Shown: positions 1-13,800 of the stretch, piece by piece | Position numbering within the stretch: position 1 is the stretch's first letter | Layout of the letters: the number at the start of each line of letters is the position of its first letter | Assembly (NCBI GenBank): GCA_040954595.2 | Contig: CM082582.2 | Span: forward strand, 10,292,001-10,356,000 | From: Balanoglossus misakiensis | Lineage: Eukaryota; Hemichordata | Reading direction: 5' to 3' | DNA: 64,000 bases | The notes under the pieces: model-generated | What the model was told of the DNA's origin: nothing | Seen by the model: the letters and a program-made list of their open reading frames with translations, nothing else | Database searches by the model: none | Translations under genes and position numbers: made by a program

Positions 1-2528
1 AACCATATTGTATATATGTCACAGTAACCTGTCATCAGCATGACCACATGCATATAACATGTTCTGTGTGTAAACACATAATTGACATCACAAAAGACAT
101 AAACCACAGCAAAACCCCATTACTGAGACATATAATCTCCTGCAAATAGCACATGTATACATCTCTTGTCTATTGTTCTAGGTGATGCATTGTGGGATAC
201 CTCAAAATGTGACAGGCTCTGCTAATCCCATGGGATACAGGTTGACCAATATTTAATGGAAGTGACCCGAACTAGTAACAGCACGCAATAATTTCATTTC
301 CATTTTCCTGGAAATAGTCCTTCCACATATCTAGGTTTTGCTGACCGGCTGTTCCAATTGCTTATCATTCGAAAAACAGCCGCAATCTCCCAACGTACGT
401 GCGACCTGTTCATTTTAACAAACTCACCTTCATATACTCTCTGAAAAATACTGGAATATATTTTTAAAATAGTTTCAGGCTTGTTTTTTTTCATTCCTTT
501 AGCAACTCAATGACAGATATAACCCGAGCCTAAAATACAGGAACTTCATGACAATGTCCTCAAGCAATGTAAACTACTACAAGCGTACACAGTCAGAATT
601 TCAATTTTTTTTAAAAAGCATTTAGTTAATTTAAAACTTTTGCATGCTTCATTCCATTTCATAATTACTTTTTTTCAAAATATGGTAACATATTGGAAAT
701 TTACTTTCATAGAAAAATTGTCATGGCAACAAGCTATGCATGACAGGAAAAATGCAGCTTATCATTTCCACTCCCACGCAGTTACCATAGCAATGGCGCA
801 GCAGCCGCAGTTTCATTTTCACATCACGTATTAAATGGATCTGTGTAATGATGTTGTTAACAACACACATAAATCAACATGCTGACAGTACTAGCTCAGT
901 AACTTACACTCATATTTTGAGGACATGTACTGAGTATATAAAAAGCGGCTGAATGATCAACTGAGGGGCAAGGCTTGCATTACACTGGCCTTTCAAAACA
1001 CTGTTCTTTTGCTATAAAGCTGCTGTTGGTAGTCTTTATGTCAGAATATTTGAGAAAATTTGAGTATTATTTTTCTGTAACGGACAGTCACAAGAAACAT
1101 TTCACAAAGCAAACATCGGGCTCAATGTCGTTTGATTCCCCTAATTCCCTGATAGAAGGAGAATCTGCGGACAAAAACAAATAATGCTTTCAAAAACCAA
1201 CAGATGACTTTGACATCAATATCTGGAGGTCATGTGGATTTGCAGTGTATTATGGCAGAGTAATCCTTTCAGTGGGCCATGTGTTGCTGTATTAGTGAGA
1301 ATGCAGTGTAACCATTATAAATTACGAGATACGTCATCAAATCAGGTTGAATAATTATTATCAATCAAGGTAAGCAAATTACCAGGTCCACGAAACAAAT
1401 AGAAAATGTGTTAATTACAACTGGGTCATCTTGAACCAGTTGAAAAATTGCCGACTCAGCAGGGTTTTTTTCCCCTCCATTATTGGCTTTAACTCAAAGT
1501 CTTAAAGCAAGGTGACCCTTGTTAGCTATTAATGAGCTGTTCGATAATTCTTACAAAGGAGAATCAGAAAATCTAGAAGTAAGAGGAACGACAATACTTT
1601 CAACTTTACCGACCGCCTTTGGACAAGAAAAATATTTATAACCACACACGCACTGCCCCTTCTATGTAGTCTTCATAGATTGTGTTTCTCGTCTCAGGCA
1701 AAATCAGCATGAGACACCATGTGTGACAAAAGGCAGGAAATGAGTCAAGAGGATTTCAAGAAATCAGGAATGTGCCTACAAGGAGAGTTTTCCAATCAGA
1801 ATTTCCCAAAACTCCAATGAAAAATCGAGTTCAAAACAGACTAATAAACATTTGTATAATCACATATCACTCACATCTCAGTAGCTGTGTTAATTTCTAG
1901 TGTTTTTATTTTCACTTTCTTGTATGATCTGAATAATTGGTAAATCCACAAAAAATGTAAATTCATAAAATAACTTCTTTTTCACAGTAAATCTGTTAAA
2001 ATCATGTCTGTAAAATGGCTTTTTGATACCAGTCAAGGCATGTATGACTAATTGCTCTGGATGCATAGACAGCTAGACAGAGAGCAATCGCTTGCTCCAG
2101 ACTTCCTCCATGGTGACTCAACCGGATCATTAGCTGGCTGGAAGAGACCAAAATAGAAAATGCAATACTGTGAGATTCTTAATGGCTACCCACCTGAAGC
2201 AAAACTGACCCTGTAGGTAACAGGATACGAATACAAAATTTTTGTCCGGCATCCCATCTGGACACAATATAGACATCTGCTATACTACTGTAGGGAATAG
2301 GACATTCCATGAAACCTATGGGCTGTAAGGAAGAGAGAATGAAAAAGCATTACGATAGGCAACAGGCGCAACACTGCAGGTTTTCACAATGAGATCAAGC
2401 GTTGTAGAGTCTGTACAGCGAGAAATGCTTGTCTTCTTTTGTTTTTCAAACTGTCTGCTGCACATTTCCACCATGGTAATGTTATGTGCCAACTTTGTTA
2501 ATCAGTTCTGCAGTGATAACTCAGGATG

Positions 2529-2706
2529 CACAGACAAGATCAAAGACTGACGTACATGAACATGCTCCAAGACTGAAACATACACAAACCAGCTCAAAGA
2601 CAGACGACACATACGGACAGGCTCACAGACTGACACACGGACAGATTCAAAGACTGACTGACACACATCAACAAGCTCACAGATCGTAATGCACAGACCA
2701 ACAAAC
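2529..2706. repeat. Degenerate tandem repeat (about 26-29 bp unit)
   Basis: Five to six imperfect units share a core like CTCAAAGACTGACACAC, each followed by ACAGAC- or ACAGG-type spacers. Unit length drifts between roughly 26 and 29 bp. The array gives an open frame on each strand (rich in Thr, Gln and His on one), which is explained by the repeat and not by a gene. Confidence 0.6.
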
Positions 2707-4164
2707 ACACCCCTTCCCCAACTTATCTACAGGTGCGTGGCCAAAGAATTTTACGAAGAAGAATTTTGTTTTATTTTGGCTTTGAAATACAGTTATTCCA
2801 AAGACAGGAAGACAAAAACTATTGTCAGCATTATAATTTTTATCAAAGTGAGAAAACAGTAAGCCCCATGTATATGTGTCAATCTGACACAGAAAGCATT
2901 ATCCTATCACGTTTGTATCTACAACAGATACTGTAATGTTATAAAGTTGACAATAATGCTGGGCAGATAACCTCATCAATCAGTCAGTAACTACAGGATT
3001 GACAACGATCAATACTTTATATATTATCTAGTTGTATAAATAATTCCATGTGGTCATTCTTAAAATGGTGAAAATTGCATGACAACATTTGACATTTGAT
3101 AGCACATGCCACGTATTACCCATAATGCACTGCAAACACTGAGGAGGTTCTGTATTATCTATCATACATGTCACTCAATGTTCTTTTTCTTCTTTGTATC
3201 TCATATATCAAATTCAAAACATGGGTTCAGTGTAAATGAACTCCAAACATCTTCTATTCTTTTTCAATATTGAGCAAAAACACAGTAAGCCTGATTTGCC
3301 ATTTGTTTACACTGTACACAAAGTCGAGAGGTAGAAAACATACTTTGGTATCGGTGCAATTCCAACTATTTAGGTCAAATCATCTCACTGTTTTGGCAAC
3401 ATCACAACACATGCTCTTTTGCACTTTTATGTCATATTTACATATGGGGCACACATTTGAATGTGACAACACTGTCCAGATTTAGGATGCCATCAACCTA
3501 CAAGACTCTGATTATGAACGGTTGAATAAAAATTTACACACAGGGCTTCAACAAAGAAATCTGAGATTGTTTATCAGAAACAGACAAATCCACTCCAACT
3601 TACAAGACTGTGTGTAAGTCACACCAACAAAATTTGGTTACCAAGTAACCCAACTATTAACAAACTGCAATTTACGAGCCTCGGGAAATTCTACAAAGCA
3701 ACACACTCGTATGAAATCCACTCTTTTTGTCTGTGTTATAGCCAGAAACAAAAGCGGTGGTTCCCGTTATGTTGAGGAAACTATGACAGCCAGATTATAT
3801 GGGATATGAGGGAGGCTAGGTGTTTAAACATTTTATGACAGGTTACCAAGGATGGCACACACACGGTCTCCAAGCTGGCTGTGTACGTACAAACAAAGCG
3901 GTAACCGTAGGTGTTAGATTTGATGCTATACATAGACAGGCATATACCGGTATACCTTGACAATCAAAATGACATAATACTCATGTGCACAAGCAACATA
4001 CAGAAATATGTATATTTCTGTACAAATTCACACTTGCAGTTTTTAGTACAGTACATTTTATTAGTCAACTTCACTAATCAAGTGACACCTGACAACCCCT
4101 CCCCCCTCGTTTGCTTAGGGGTGGTGTTTGTGGGAAGTTATACTAATGCTGACATGACTGCCAA

Positions 4165-4253
4165 AGGTCAGGGCAAAGGTCAGGCATACGATCTCCTGAC
4201 CTCCGAAGTGACACCTCGTGCATCATCACCAGACTCCCGGTCATATCAGGTCA
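4165..4253 (+). promoter_or_regulatory. Cluster of nuclear-receptor half sites with a DR1 element
   Basis: AGGTCA at 4,165-4,170 is followed at 4,170-4,182 by AGGGCAAAGGTCA, a direct repeat with one-base spacing of the HNF4/RXR/COUP-TF type. The reverse half site TGACCT is at 4,197-4,202 and another AGGTCA is at 4,248-4,253. That makes at least five half sites within 90 bp inside the presumed CMIP intron. The motifs are seen directly; receptor binding and enhancer function are inferred. Confidence 0.35.
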
Positions 4254-5138
4254 TCTTGGTCGTCCGGGAAGGCGGAGCAGTTATCTACAGACAGACATAT
4301 TACCTGGGACATTATATGGCCGAGTGTTATGTGTGCTTAAGTACTGTTACATTGCATTTAATGATAAGCGCGCCAGCCAGATCATGTAATGCAGGCAATT
4401 CTGATACAACAGTAAAACTTATCACCTCTCGTAACTTAAACGAGGTGAAAAAGCCTGCTTGGACTTGCTCAAGGCTGTCGGGGTTGGGGATCTCTATATT
4501 TGAAAGACAATTAATTACAAAGATGTACGCCCTGAAAGGAGCTTGTAAATCTCGTATATTTTGTGCCAAGGTTCACCCTGTGAATAAGGGAGCGTAACAA
4601 CCTTGTGAATTAAATTGTGGTTGATTACGTACACCTTCAACTGGACTGATTCTCGGGACAAAATGAAATCGCCTAAAGGGGTGGAGAAGCATACAGGGAG
4701 ACGCCCAAAAATGTGGCGGTCAACCTGAGCCCAGATGTTTACAACTCTGACAAAAAATTTCCACTTTCTTTGTCAACAGATTGTCCATATCAACTGATAC
4801 ATCTCCACAGGCCATGAATTTTAAATGTCACATATCAAATAGTCCTTCTATCAGTTCCACAATGCAGTTCGCAATGCCCGCAGGCTTAGTGCAGATGACA
4901 CCCATATATTACCCTCAACTGCACATTTTCATCACTGGTACATGTACATGTCCATTACAGTTGTATGTACGTATTACAAACTGTACGTCCCACTGATATA
5001 CAGCAATACATTTTAGGAAATGAATCTATTTACTTTCTATTCAACATTTACACAATATACACTGTCTGCAACAACCACAAGAGTGTTCCCTGGAAATTGG
5101 AATGACTGGCAAAAAGGTTTATTCAGAACTTATTTGCA

Positions 5139-5160
5139 GGGGGGGGGGGGGGGGGGGGGG
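5139..5160. repeat. Homopolymer run of 22 G
   Basis: An uninterrupted run of 22 guanines inside the presumed CMIP intron. It could form a G-quadruplex and is a likely place for sequencing or assembly length error. Confidence 0.95.
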
Positions 5161-5583
5161 TGTCATCACAGGATTATCCATTTCACTCTGAATGAGGCTG
5201 CAATCAGAATTTCTTATCAACCCAAAGAAAGCCTCTGGAAAATAAACTTTATTCTCCCTACTCCTGTGTACTACTCAATCTTATACACTTACTTCAAACA
5301 CGCAATACAATTTTTATATAAATTTTCTCACCCCTCCAATAACATTTAATGGCTTCCCGTTGACTGCACAGAGCCAAATCACAGCAAATCACAGGACATG
5401 TCTCACTAAAGTAATAAACCAAAAGTTTCTATTCTGAGGCTTCGGTACAAGGCCATCTCTAATAAGAACTCAGGGCCATACAGCAGACAAGTCAGTATTC
5501 TCCACTAAGAGCCTTATGCAAACCTAATAAATTAATAACAAATCACAGGCAGATATTGAAACCTGACATGATAAATACACTAG

Positions 5584-5616
5584 GACATGCCAAGGTCTTT
5601 ACCAGACATGCCAAGG
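5584..5616. repeat. Short direct repeat, 21-bp period
   Basis: GACATGCCAAGG occurs at 5,584-5,595 and again at 5,605-5,616, with similar flanks (GTCTTTACCA and CCTTTAAC). It is a small local duplication in noncoding DNA. Confidence 0.6.
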
Positions 5617-7756
5617 CCTTTAACAATATACATGTACATGTATGTAATGCTTCAATTGTAAATCCACTGAATAGATATTACATGTATCACCAAGCAAAAC
5701 ATTTTGAGAAGGCTTCCTCTATAACAAGTACCAGCATAAAAATCCATGTACCAGTTATATTTAACAATTAAAAGTGTTTATATCACTGAAATCAGGGGAC
5801 GAGTTCTTCTTTAATATGCAGTCCATATATGTTCAGGTAAAAAGCCTATGTTTACAGTAAAGCTACAAGACCCATCAGTAAAACTCCTCACATGCCCATT
5901 TCGTTATTTGCATTTCAAATTCTAGAAGCAAGATTCTTTACTTGTTCATCTGCAAAGCAAACAGTTGGTGCTGAAAGTCAGCCACTGCATATTTGCACCA
6001 GACACCCTAGATTAGTCACACATGCAAGCAAATTCTGCCGAGCATGTATCCCTCTTGCCAGAGATGCAAACATGCTTATGAATTCTGATGAGTATATGTG
6101 GCAAGGTTTAAGGTTTCACCAGAAATAGACAGTCTAGACACTGGTGCTCGCTTAATCATCATTCCACTTACAGACTCGCTCCTGAAGAGCTGCCACAAAG
6201 GCTACAGACTCCCGGAGTATGACATCTCCAAAACGCATTGTCCACCTGCCACAGCTGATGACGAGGCGGGATAGTCTCATTCCCAGATATTAATCTAGTG
6301 GACAGCATGCGTCAAACTATCAAAGCCTTGGAAGACCGAGATGAATCCTTGGATGATGAATATGCAGTGAATCAATCTGGAAATTTGACTATGCGTATCA
6401 TGAACATGTCTCCCAGTTCCCATTCACACATATTGACATGTCAATCAGCCTTGGACATCTTGACGTGTTAAAGAACGTCTAAGAACACATTTTCTAAGTT
6501 TCTTTCGAGTACAATTTTTATTTCAATATATTGTCTTTGTTGTCGTGAGAGACTCGCACACAAAGAATACAACCAGGTTTAATTTACAAATGCCCATATA
6601 TGGTTAAAAAGACATGTCTAGGCATCCTTTCCAACTCTGGTTTCATTAGTACATTATTTATACCTTCACGAATAAGATTTCATCACCATTTCTGAACAAA
6701 CAGGATTTATACATTATTCAGTAGAAATGCTGAGCTATTAAACACAGGATAAATACACATGTTTGGCGCATGTACATGAAACATCTCAATTTCAGATCCT
6801 TTAATGCACAGATACATATTTAACTGTCGATAGCACACAAAACTGTGCATATTTACTTGTATGCTATTTATATCGGAAATTCCCCAAAGATAGCTTCAAG
6901 AGCACACTTTGAACAAACAAAGGTGCGTAAACTGACATATGATAATGCGTTTTGGCCTACCTATTATAGATATCCCTATCATATCCAAATATTCGGAAGT
7001 GACGTAAAAGCAAATGAGACATTTTGACAAGCTGACTTATGACTGAATGCCGTGATATTATCAAGGCGTTTGCTGTCAAGAGCCAAACAGAAACAGGATA
7101 TTTTTTTGCGATTAGAAATCTCTCCATTATTGACAATGAGATGCCCTGTTTACTCAAACATACACAAGGACAGATGATAGATTTAGATTGGGCAAAGCCA
7201 TGAATGGTACTAGAGTCGTAAACCGCTGAACGCACAGAGATTTACATGTACCTTGGGGACGTTTTTTTCTTCACAACTACAACCTTTCAACAGAAATCTT
7301 TTGTAAGATATCTCTGATTCAGATCAACGGCATCATGAACAAGGTTATAAGAGATCCTGTCAACGGTAGCGATGTTATCTGTGTGAAGTACTACTTGATG
7401 TACAAATATTACAATGGGGTGACGTACCCCCTAGGGGAGATGCAGTCTACAATTTGGGGATTCTCAACATGTATGGTTCATCTCAGGTGAAATGCTGATA
7501 GAGCGTGCCATTCCTAAGAGTCCTGGCTAATTTCTGTCTCAACTTTTGAGCATGCGCAGATTGCAAAACCTAGTACTGTATCCATCTTGCCCTTTCTGGG
7601 GTCAGACAGCCAACCATCACAGACTTGGCTTGATATCCCTGCTGAGAATATACATGTACCAGGTATATCCCCTCTAAACAAAGAGGTATTAAACTTAAAG
7701 GGGCAGTAGAAGTAACTTTTGATTATCATTTCACCGTTTTGGGCTGATGACAACTA

Positions 7757-7814
7757 CAGTTTCTTGTTCAACTGTAACCATGGTAACTCACTCAGTTTCT
7801 TGTTCAACTGTAAC
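7757..7814. repeat. Short direct repeat, 36-bp period
   Basis: A 22-bp sequence starting CAGTTTCTTGTTCAAC occurs at 7,757-7,778 and again at 7,793-7,814, and both copies are followed by TAACTCACT-like sequence. It is a local tandem duplication in the presumed CMIP intron. Confidence 0.75.
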
Positions 7815-10800
7815 TCACTAAAGCATGTCCAAATGCAAAGTATTGAGCTTTTCAACAAAATTATACGCATTTATTTATAACATGCAGTTGCAAAACAACT
7901 GGGATCGACAACTGACAGGATGGAATCTATTTATAGCATCACTGGGTAATAATAGCTTGTTGACACTGCTGGTTTTGATTCCCATTACAGGTGCAGTATA
8001 AATAGAAAATGGGATAACAATTCTATCTACAAATGTGAAGGACTTCAATAAGTGGTAGATCAAGCGGATTTCTGTTTTCTGTTTCTCACGGTCTATCTGA
8101 CCAACCCTAATTGTGGGCTTCTGACATGCAAAGAAAAAAAAATTTGCAACTGACACGACTTTCTTCCCAAAAGTATGCCCTCTATGGTCAAATTTGGTAT
8201 GAATATGATGCTGCTCTTCAATATTCCAACAATTATGAGACTTAATAACAAGCCTACACATTCTCTGCTATTTCAATACACAAAATTTCATATTCCTTTC
8301 ACGCACAAATTGGACCTTTTCACATATTGTTGTGGATCGCAATTTGTGGTAAAGGGTTGCAAGGAAAGACTTACAAATGGCTAAACCGACCTGAAAACAA
8401 GTGATTGAGTGTAGATCATTAATTTGGATAGTGCTATATTTAGTGAGCGGGCCTACTGGTGACTGACATGTAAAGATTTCTGTCAACATTATTTTTTTTG
8501 TCAGCTGTCAAATCACTGAGTATCGGTTCCAGCGTCGACTTCCGTTGACTTCAGGTTCACGGCACAGTTTTCTGCATTATAACATCAGCGAGGAATGGTT
8601 AAGAGAGACGTTTCAAACAAAAACATATCTGCCTGGACTGATCAACAATTAATGCAGACATCTTCCAAACAGATTTTTCTTCAAGATCCACAGAAACACT
8701 ACCACTTTCCATTTCCACTGAAATCTGCTCAACACGTAGCACTGGATAAAGTTTGATGAACCACGTTTTTTTCAAATTTCTTCTGTGTATATAACTCACG
8801 TTATCTTGTTTACTGAGCTGAGTGGTGTTTTTTGAAGTGACAATTCAAACACAGCTATAACAGCATGCCAGTCTGAACTCATTCTAGGGACAGACCGCGT
8901 CAACATAATAAGTCTCTGAACATGAATTATTCATAGATTTTAAAACCGATCTCCTGTGCAAATATTAATTATTCATTCTGCTGTCAACAACACTGCAGTA
9001 GTTTTCTGGTAATTCACTGACTATTTCTCAAAAACAAAAATTCAATCTGTTTTGGAAATAAATATGCTGAGAAAGAATTAAGATTCTGAGAACAGACTGT
9101 TGATTATATGACACTGTGAAACATGTTTCAAGCTTAGTATAAATAGATGTTTGGAGCACGTTTTTTGCCTCAAGCAGCCAGTTGCAACAGTCTTGTATAT
9201 TGCTTTAGGGACAAAACTAATGACAGCATATAAGAGGACAGCGAGAGGAAATTGCCAGTGTGAACTGGATTGGTTTGGATCATATATTACATACATGTAA
9301 ATTCATGTATACGTAATGAGCTTCCTCACTGCCATTGTCATTGATACAAGCTATGTACTCTCAGTAAACTGTTCAAAGTATACTGTTTACTGTTCGACTA
9401 AATTTATGAGGTAAAATGTGGCTGATTTTTATTTAATACAATAAATTACAATTCAATAACAATAGGATAAAAAATAAAGAATATTTCATGTGACATATGA
9501 TATGAATGATCATTTACATTTTGCAAGCAAACACCTCATGTGCGTCAAATATATGTAGGTGTAACTCTTATCCATCTTTGGGAAGCAATGGTGAGACTTG
9601 CTTCACAACATCACGGTCAGTGACCACCACAACTACACCTACGTCAGCCGGTTGAATTCGTCACACATATCTAGAAGCCCAGAAATTGCTACCTGCAAAT
9701 GTCAACTGCTTGATTCGTGAGAAACCATCCCACGAAAAACTCTATTTAGGTCTCCATTCTTGAATACAGGAAGAGCTAAACGTCACTCGCCACAGAAAAC
9801 ATTTTGGAATTTACTGGGACTTCGAGCCAAGTCCACTCCAATGATGCAAATGGGAAACACAATGCATCATGGAACTATGATATTTCCTGCCTTCAAGAAA
9901 ACATGGGTAATAAACATATTATGTTCCTACGGAATATCTGTACAAATATATTATTCAAAGTGACACCCAGTCAATTATACAAAATGAAGCAATGATCTAA
10001 TTTTTATGAATAAATATGTAGTAGCACGTCAGTGACAGCCACACGCACACTCACAAGCTTACACAGTGGCCCAAACATCTACGATTACGAATGCTAGTAC
10101 TTATGTTAATTTTCTCTGTTCGTGACCTGAAAATTCTATTGGGAGGCTTGTATTACGTGTTTCTTAAATGTCAGAGCATTAGTACGCATTGTGATTTAAT
10201 GAACCTGAATATAATCAGATTGAAATATCAGCTCCACGGCAAGCCCCAATGAATATTTTGACAAGTAACAGCGCAATGAACATATTTTGTCTTCTCTGAC
10301 AGATCAATGAAAAACTCAAAAAGACTTGACAGGTTGAACTCGCGAAGACGCCCTTATTTCACGTATTGACTGAACAATGATTTGTAAGATGTATTTCTCA
10401 GGATATTCGTGGATTCTGTAAAATAAAAGAGACTGATAAAGTGATGTGGCGCAACACTACTCAAGCTAATGGAATGACAAACTGCAGGACAACCCAATGA
10501 TCACGATCCCAATACAGGCAGCAATGATACGCAGATAACAAACATCATAAAAGTTGCAAATAACCTGCCAGGATCAAAATGCGACATGTCCAAGCTAGTT
10601 ACAGCCAATGTTTTATTTAAACAGAGCCAGTGCTCAATCCATTCTCCATTCTATAACAAATAAACTGTCCACAGCCCCTCCCCCCTTTTTTGCTTGTGTA
10701 TTAAACTAGCAATGCACCCAGAGTTACAGGGAGTGTGTATGAACTGTGTTTTTATCTAGAGGAAGACACTAGTTGTTACATAAAGCTGCAACTTTGCAGT

Positions 10801-13800
10801 TTACACAAGCAAAGCAAAGGCCACAGCGGCAAAAGTGCCTCTGGACTGACAGTCCATAAACTGGCATATTTTATGCAAACATCACTACTGCAATCTGTTT
10901 TTCCCCATCTCATGATAATACCAATTCAAGGTCGTGTTTCCAATATATTAAACCATAAATTATGAACTAACTACATGTACAATGTCAGACCTTCAGGGGG
11001 CACTGTTGGTGGACATGAATGTGGAGGATCTGAAGGACATGACGTCTATATAGTGAACACATATTACAAGGTGAGGGCTAGAACCTGTTTATTACCTGTG
11101 TGGATGTTAAAGAGAATTGGTGTAGTGTACTGTAGAATAGTCGTGGAAAAGTTTTTCTCCTTTAATTTTAGCCTCACACATTGTTACTTTTGGCTTTTCT
11201 TACTACAAGGGTAAAATTACCCATGGAGCAATATAATTACAATGTGTCTGCACTGAAGATGTTGCAAAAGTGAATTTCCTATCTTTGCCAGAATATTTGG
11301 GGGGATTTTACTCTGGCAAGGGGGACTGTAACATCTCCAACGTCTGAGTGACATCATTGCAAGGGGCCCTGGTCCACCCTTGACAAATTGCTGGGGGGTG
11401 GCAACATGTCAACAGGGGGTGAATCATCCCATCTAGATGAAACACTGCCTCAGCATTGGGACCAAACCATTTCGGTGAAAGGGTTAATGTTGTTTGTGGT
11501 GCACAAGGCAAATTTGGTGTTTTTCCACACCAGGTGGGGTATTTGGCAGCTTGGGCAGAGTGACACTTTGGGGTGTTGAGTGATCGATTACATAACCAGT
11601 GACAGTGACTGAGGACCAGAGACATTATTTTCACCCAGTCCTCATGAATATTCGGGTCTCAACCACAACAAATAGAGAGTGGAATTCAGAGAACAATAGC
11701 CATGACTACATTCAAATCACAGGACCAGGAAGCTATATAAAAAGGTTCTGCAGACCATGCACAGCTCAGAACACCAGCCAGTGAGCCTGGGGAACCAGAG
11801 CTCTTCCGCCAATGGGCACAAGGCTGGTTTTGCAAGGACTGGCTTGGAATACACAAAAGAAAGTGATTCCATCAGAAGGAAAGACACACTCTGGACATCT
11901 GTACCCATCGAGAGACAGTCCCAAATGTTTTGGGCATCAGGCAGTGCAATACCCGGTACATTTCCTATCTCATGAATCGAAACTGATCTGTTGGACTGAA
12001 TTGGCCAAAAACTGACTCTGCTACATGAACTTTCAACCATCATGGAACTTGTTAGTAAGTACTATCTAGCTTGGTCCTGGCATAGACCCTAGAGAAAGAA
12101 ATTCAACTGAATGAATCATGAACTGAATTTTAATATTCATTTTCTCGAAAGCCAAAAAAAGAAAAGAAATATCTGCTGTTGTTAAGCCTACTTGTCGCAT
12201 CTTTGTGGTTTGCTCGAGAGATGGATTTATGAAACGTCTGTTGACAGTGGAGACGCATCCATCATGATTACGGTGAAGGTGGGTTTACAGTGAGTCAGAG
12301 GTAATCCTGAGCAGATATTGAAAGAGCATTAGCAACCATCGCATTCATACGCAGCCAGTCAGTGCCAGTCATCTGGAAACGCGAGTGGCTGCATCCCGCT
12401 GCTAAGCCATCTATTCTGCTCATCAACATATTTTGATGGCTTTGTATTAATCAGTGAAAATGAGAATGGAGATACAACAAAAGAAAATTACTATCAGTCT
12501 GTATGTTATTATCCCGTTACAAATGCACGCTAAAAAGCAAATGAAGAACATACAAGCAAAACAATAAAACTGGATGTCATTTTAAACTACATTAGTATTG
12601 TTGTGTAATGTACATGTAAACTGATCCATAATCTTTTCTTACCATTTGTCTCTTCCGCTAGCCTGTCTGAGCAAATACATGTACATGTGACACAGGGCAA
12701 ATGAATGGAATATCGTGTTACGATTGAGATTTTAGGGTTTTTGGACACATGATACAGTTTCAGTATTGCAGCGGAAGAGGAATTGGAAATATAAGAACTG
12801 CTAGCCGGTCTGGGATGTTGGATATTAAAAGGGCACTTAAGGGTGCCAGGATGTTGGGTACCGTACCGGTTTCACGAACAAGTTCACTTGATAGCAAGCA
12901 GTCTGAGGTCTCCCGTTACTGTTGGGGTGCCATTCTAAGCTTGTCTTTACTGTCTGTGCATTTTCTTATAGTTTCTGCATCCAGTTGAAATTTGTCGAGA
13001 ACTAGTCTAGACCGACATGTGTGCACTTCTGCCACTGTACAGATGTAATTACTTAATTGAATTTACACATTAACCTTTGCCTCAGAATTCTCAGCTTAAT
13101 GAAATCAATGAGTGACCTAATCTAGGGTCGTGAAATTTGCATGATAAAGAGGTTGACCTGACCTACATGTAGGGTTATGTGGTCACAGCGAGCCCACAGG
13201 ATCTATGGTAGAAATTTCAACATCTTTCATATTTAACAGACTATTTACAAATAAAGTTTCATGAAAAGATGTACAACCCCCCTAAAAACACACATAAAAC
13301 AATAAAAAACATCCAAAATCAAACATTGTGTTGTAGATGATGTATTTACATGTTATACCCCCATACATTTACAGGGATTGAGGGTGTGGGTTGAGTTGTA
13401 ACAACCAGCAATTCAACAAACTGCAGTGAACAGAACAACAAAAATAAAAGAAACCAATAAATAATGTCTAAAGCAAATGACTTAGTCCCTGTAGAGGAAC
13501 CAGTCAAAACAAACCTAAAATATTGCCCTGATTAAATAATCATTTTTGAAATATGACTGACGTATTGCCCACTTCATGAATTATTTCACAGTTATTTTGC
13601 CATGACCTCATTCAAATAATAGCGCACCGGTACTAGATGCTGGCCTTGCGGACCTTGTTAATTTATGCTCAAATTCAAAAGGGGGCCCAGATATTAAGGA
13701 AAAATTATAACCAAAATAAATAATAACTGAAGGTGGGGAAAGATGAAGGTGATCAGGAGCATCCATATTCTAGGAACACTGCTGAAGACGTAAATAAGAT

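Noticed and set aside
3911-4597. A 228-codon plus-strand open frame in the presumed CMIP intron, the longest outside the five genes
   Set aside because: It begins at a GTG, has no family motif, no splice context and no coding-like composition, and overlaps the half-site cluster. Chance is the better explanation.
11308-12043. GC-richer segment with several overlapping open frames and a TATATAAAAA box near 11,734
   Set aside because: No protein motif on either strand and no exon boundary. It might be an old transposable element fragment, but I saw no terminal repeats or target-site duplication.
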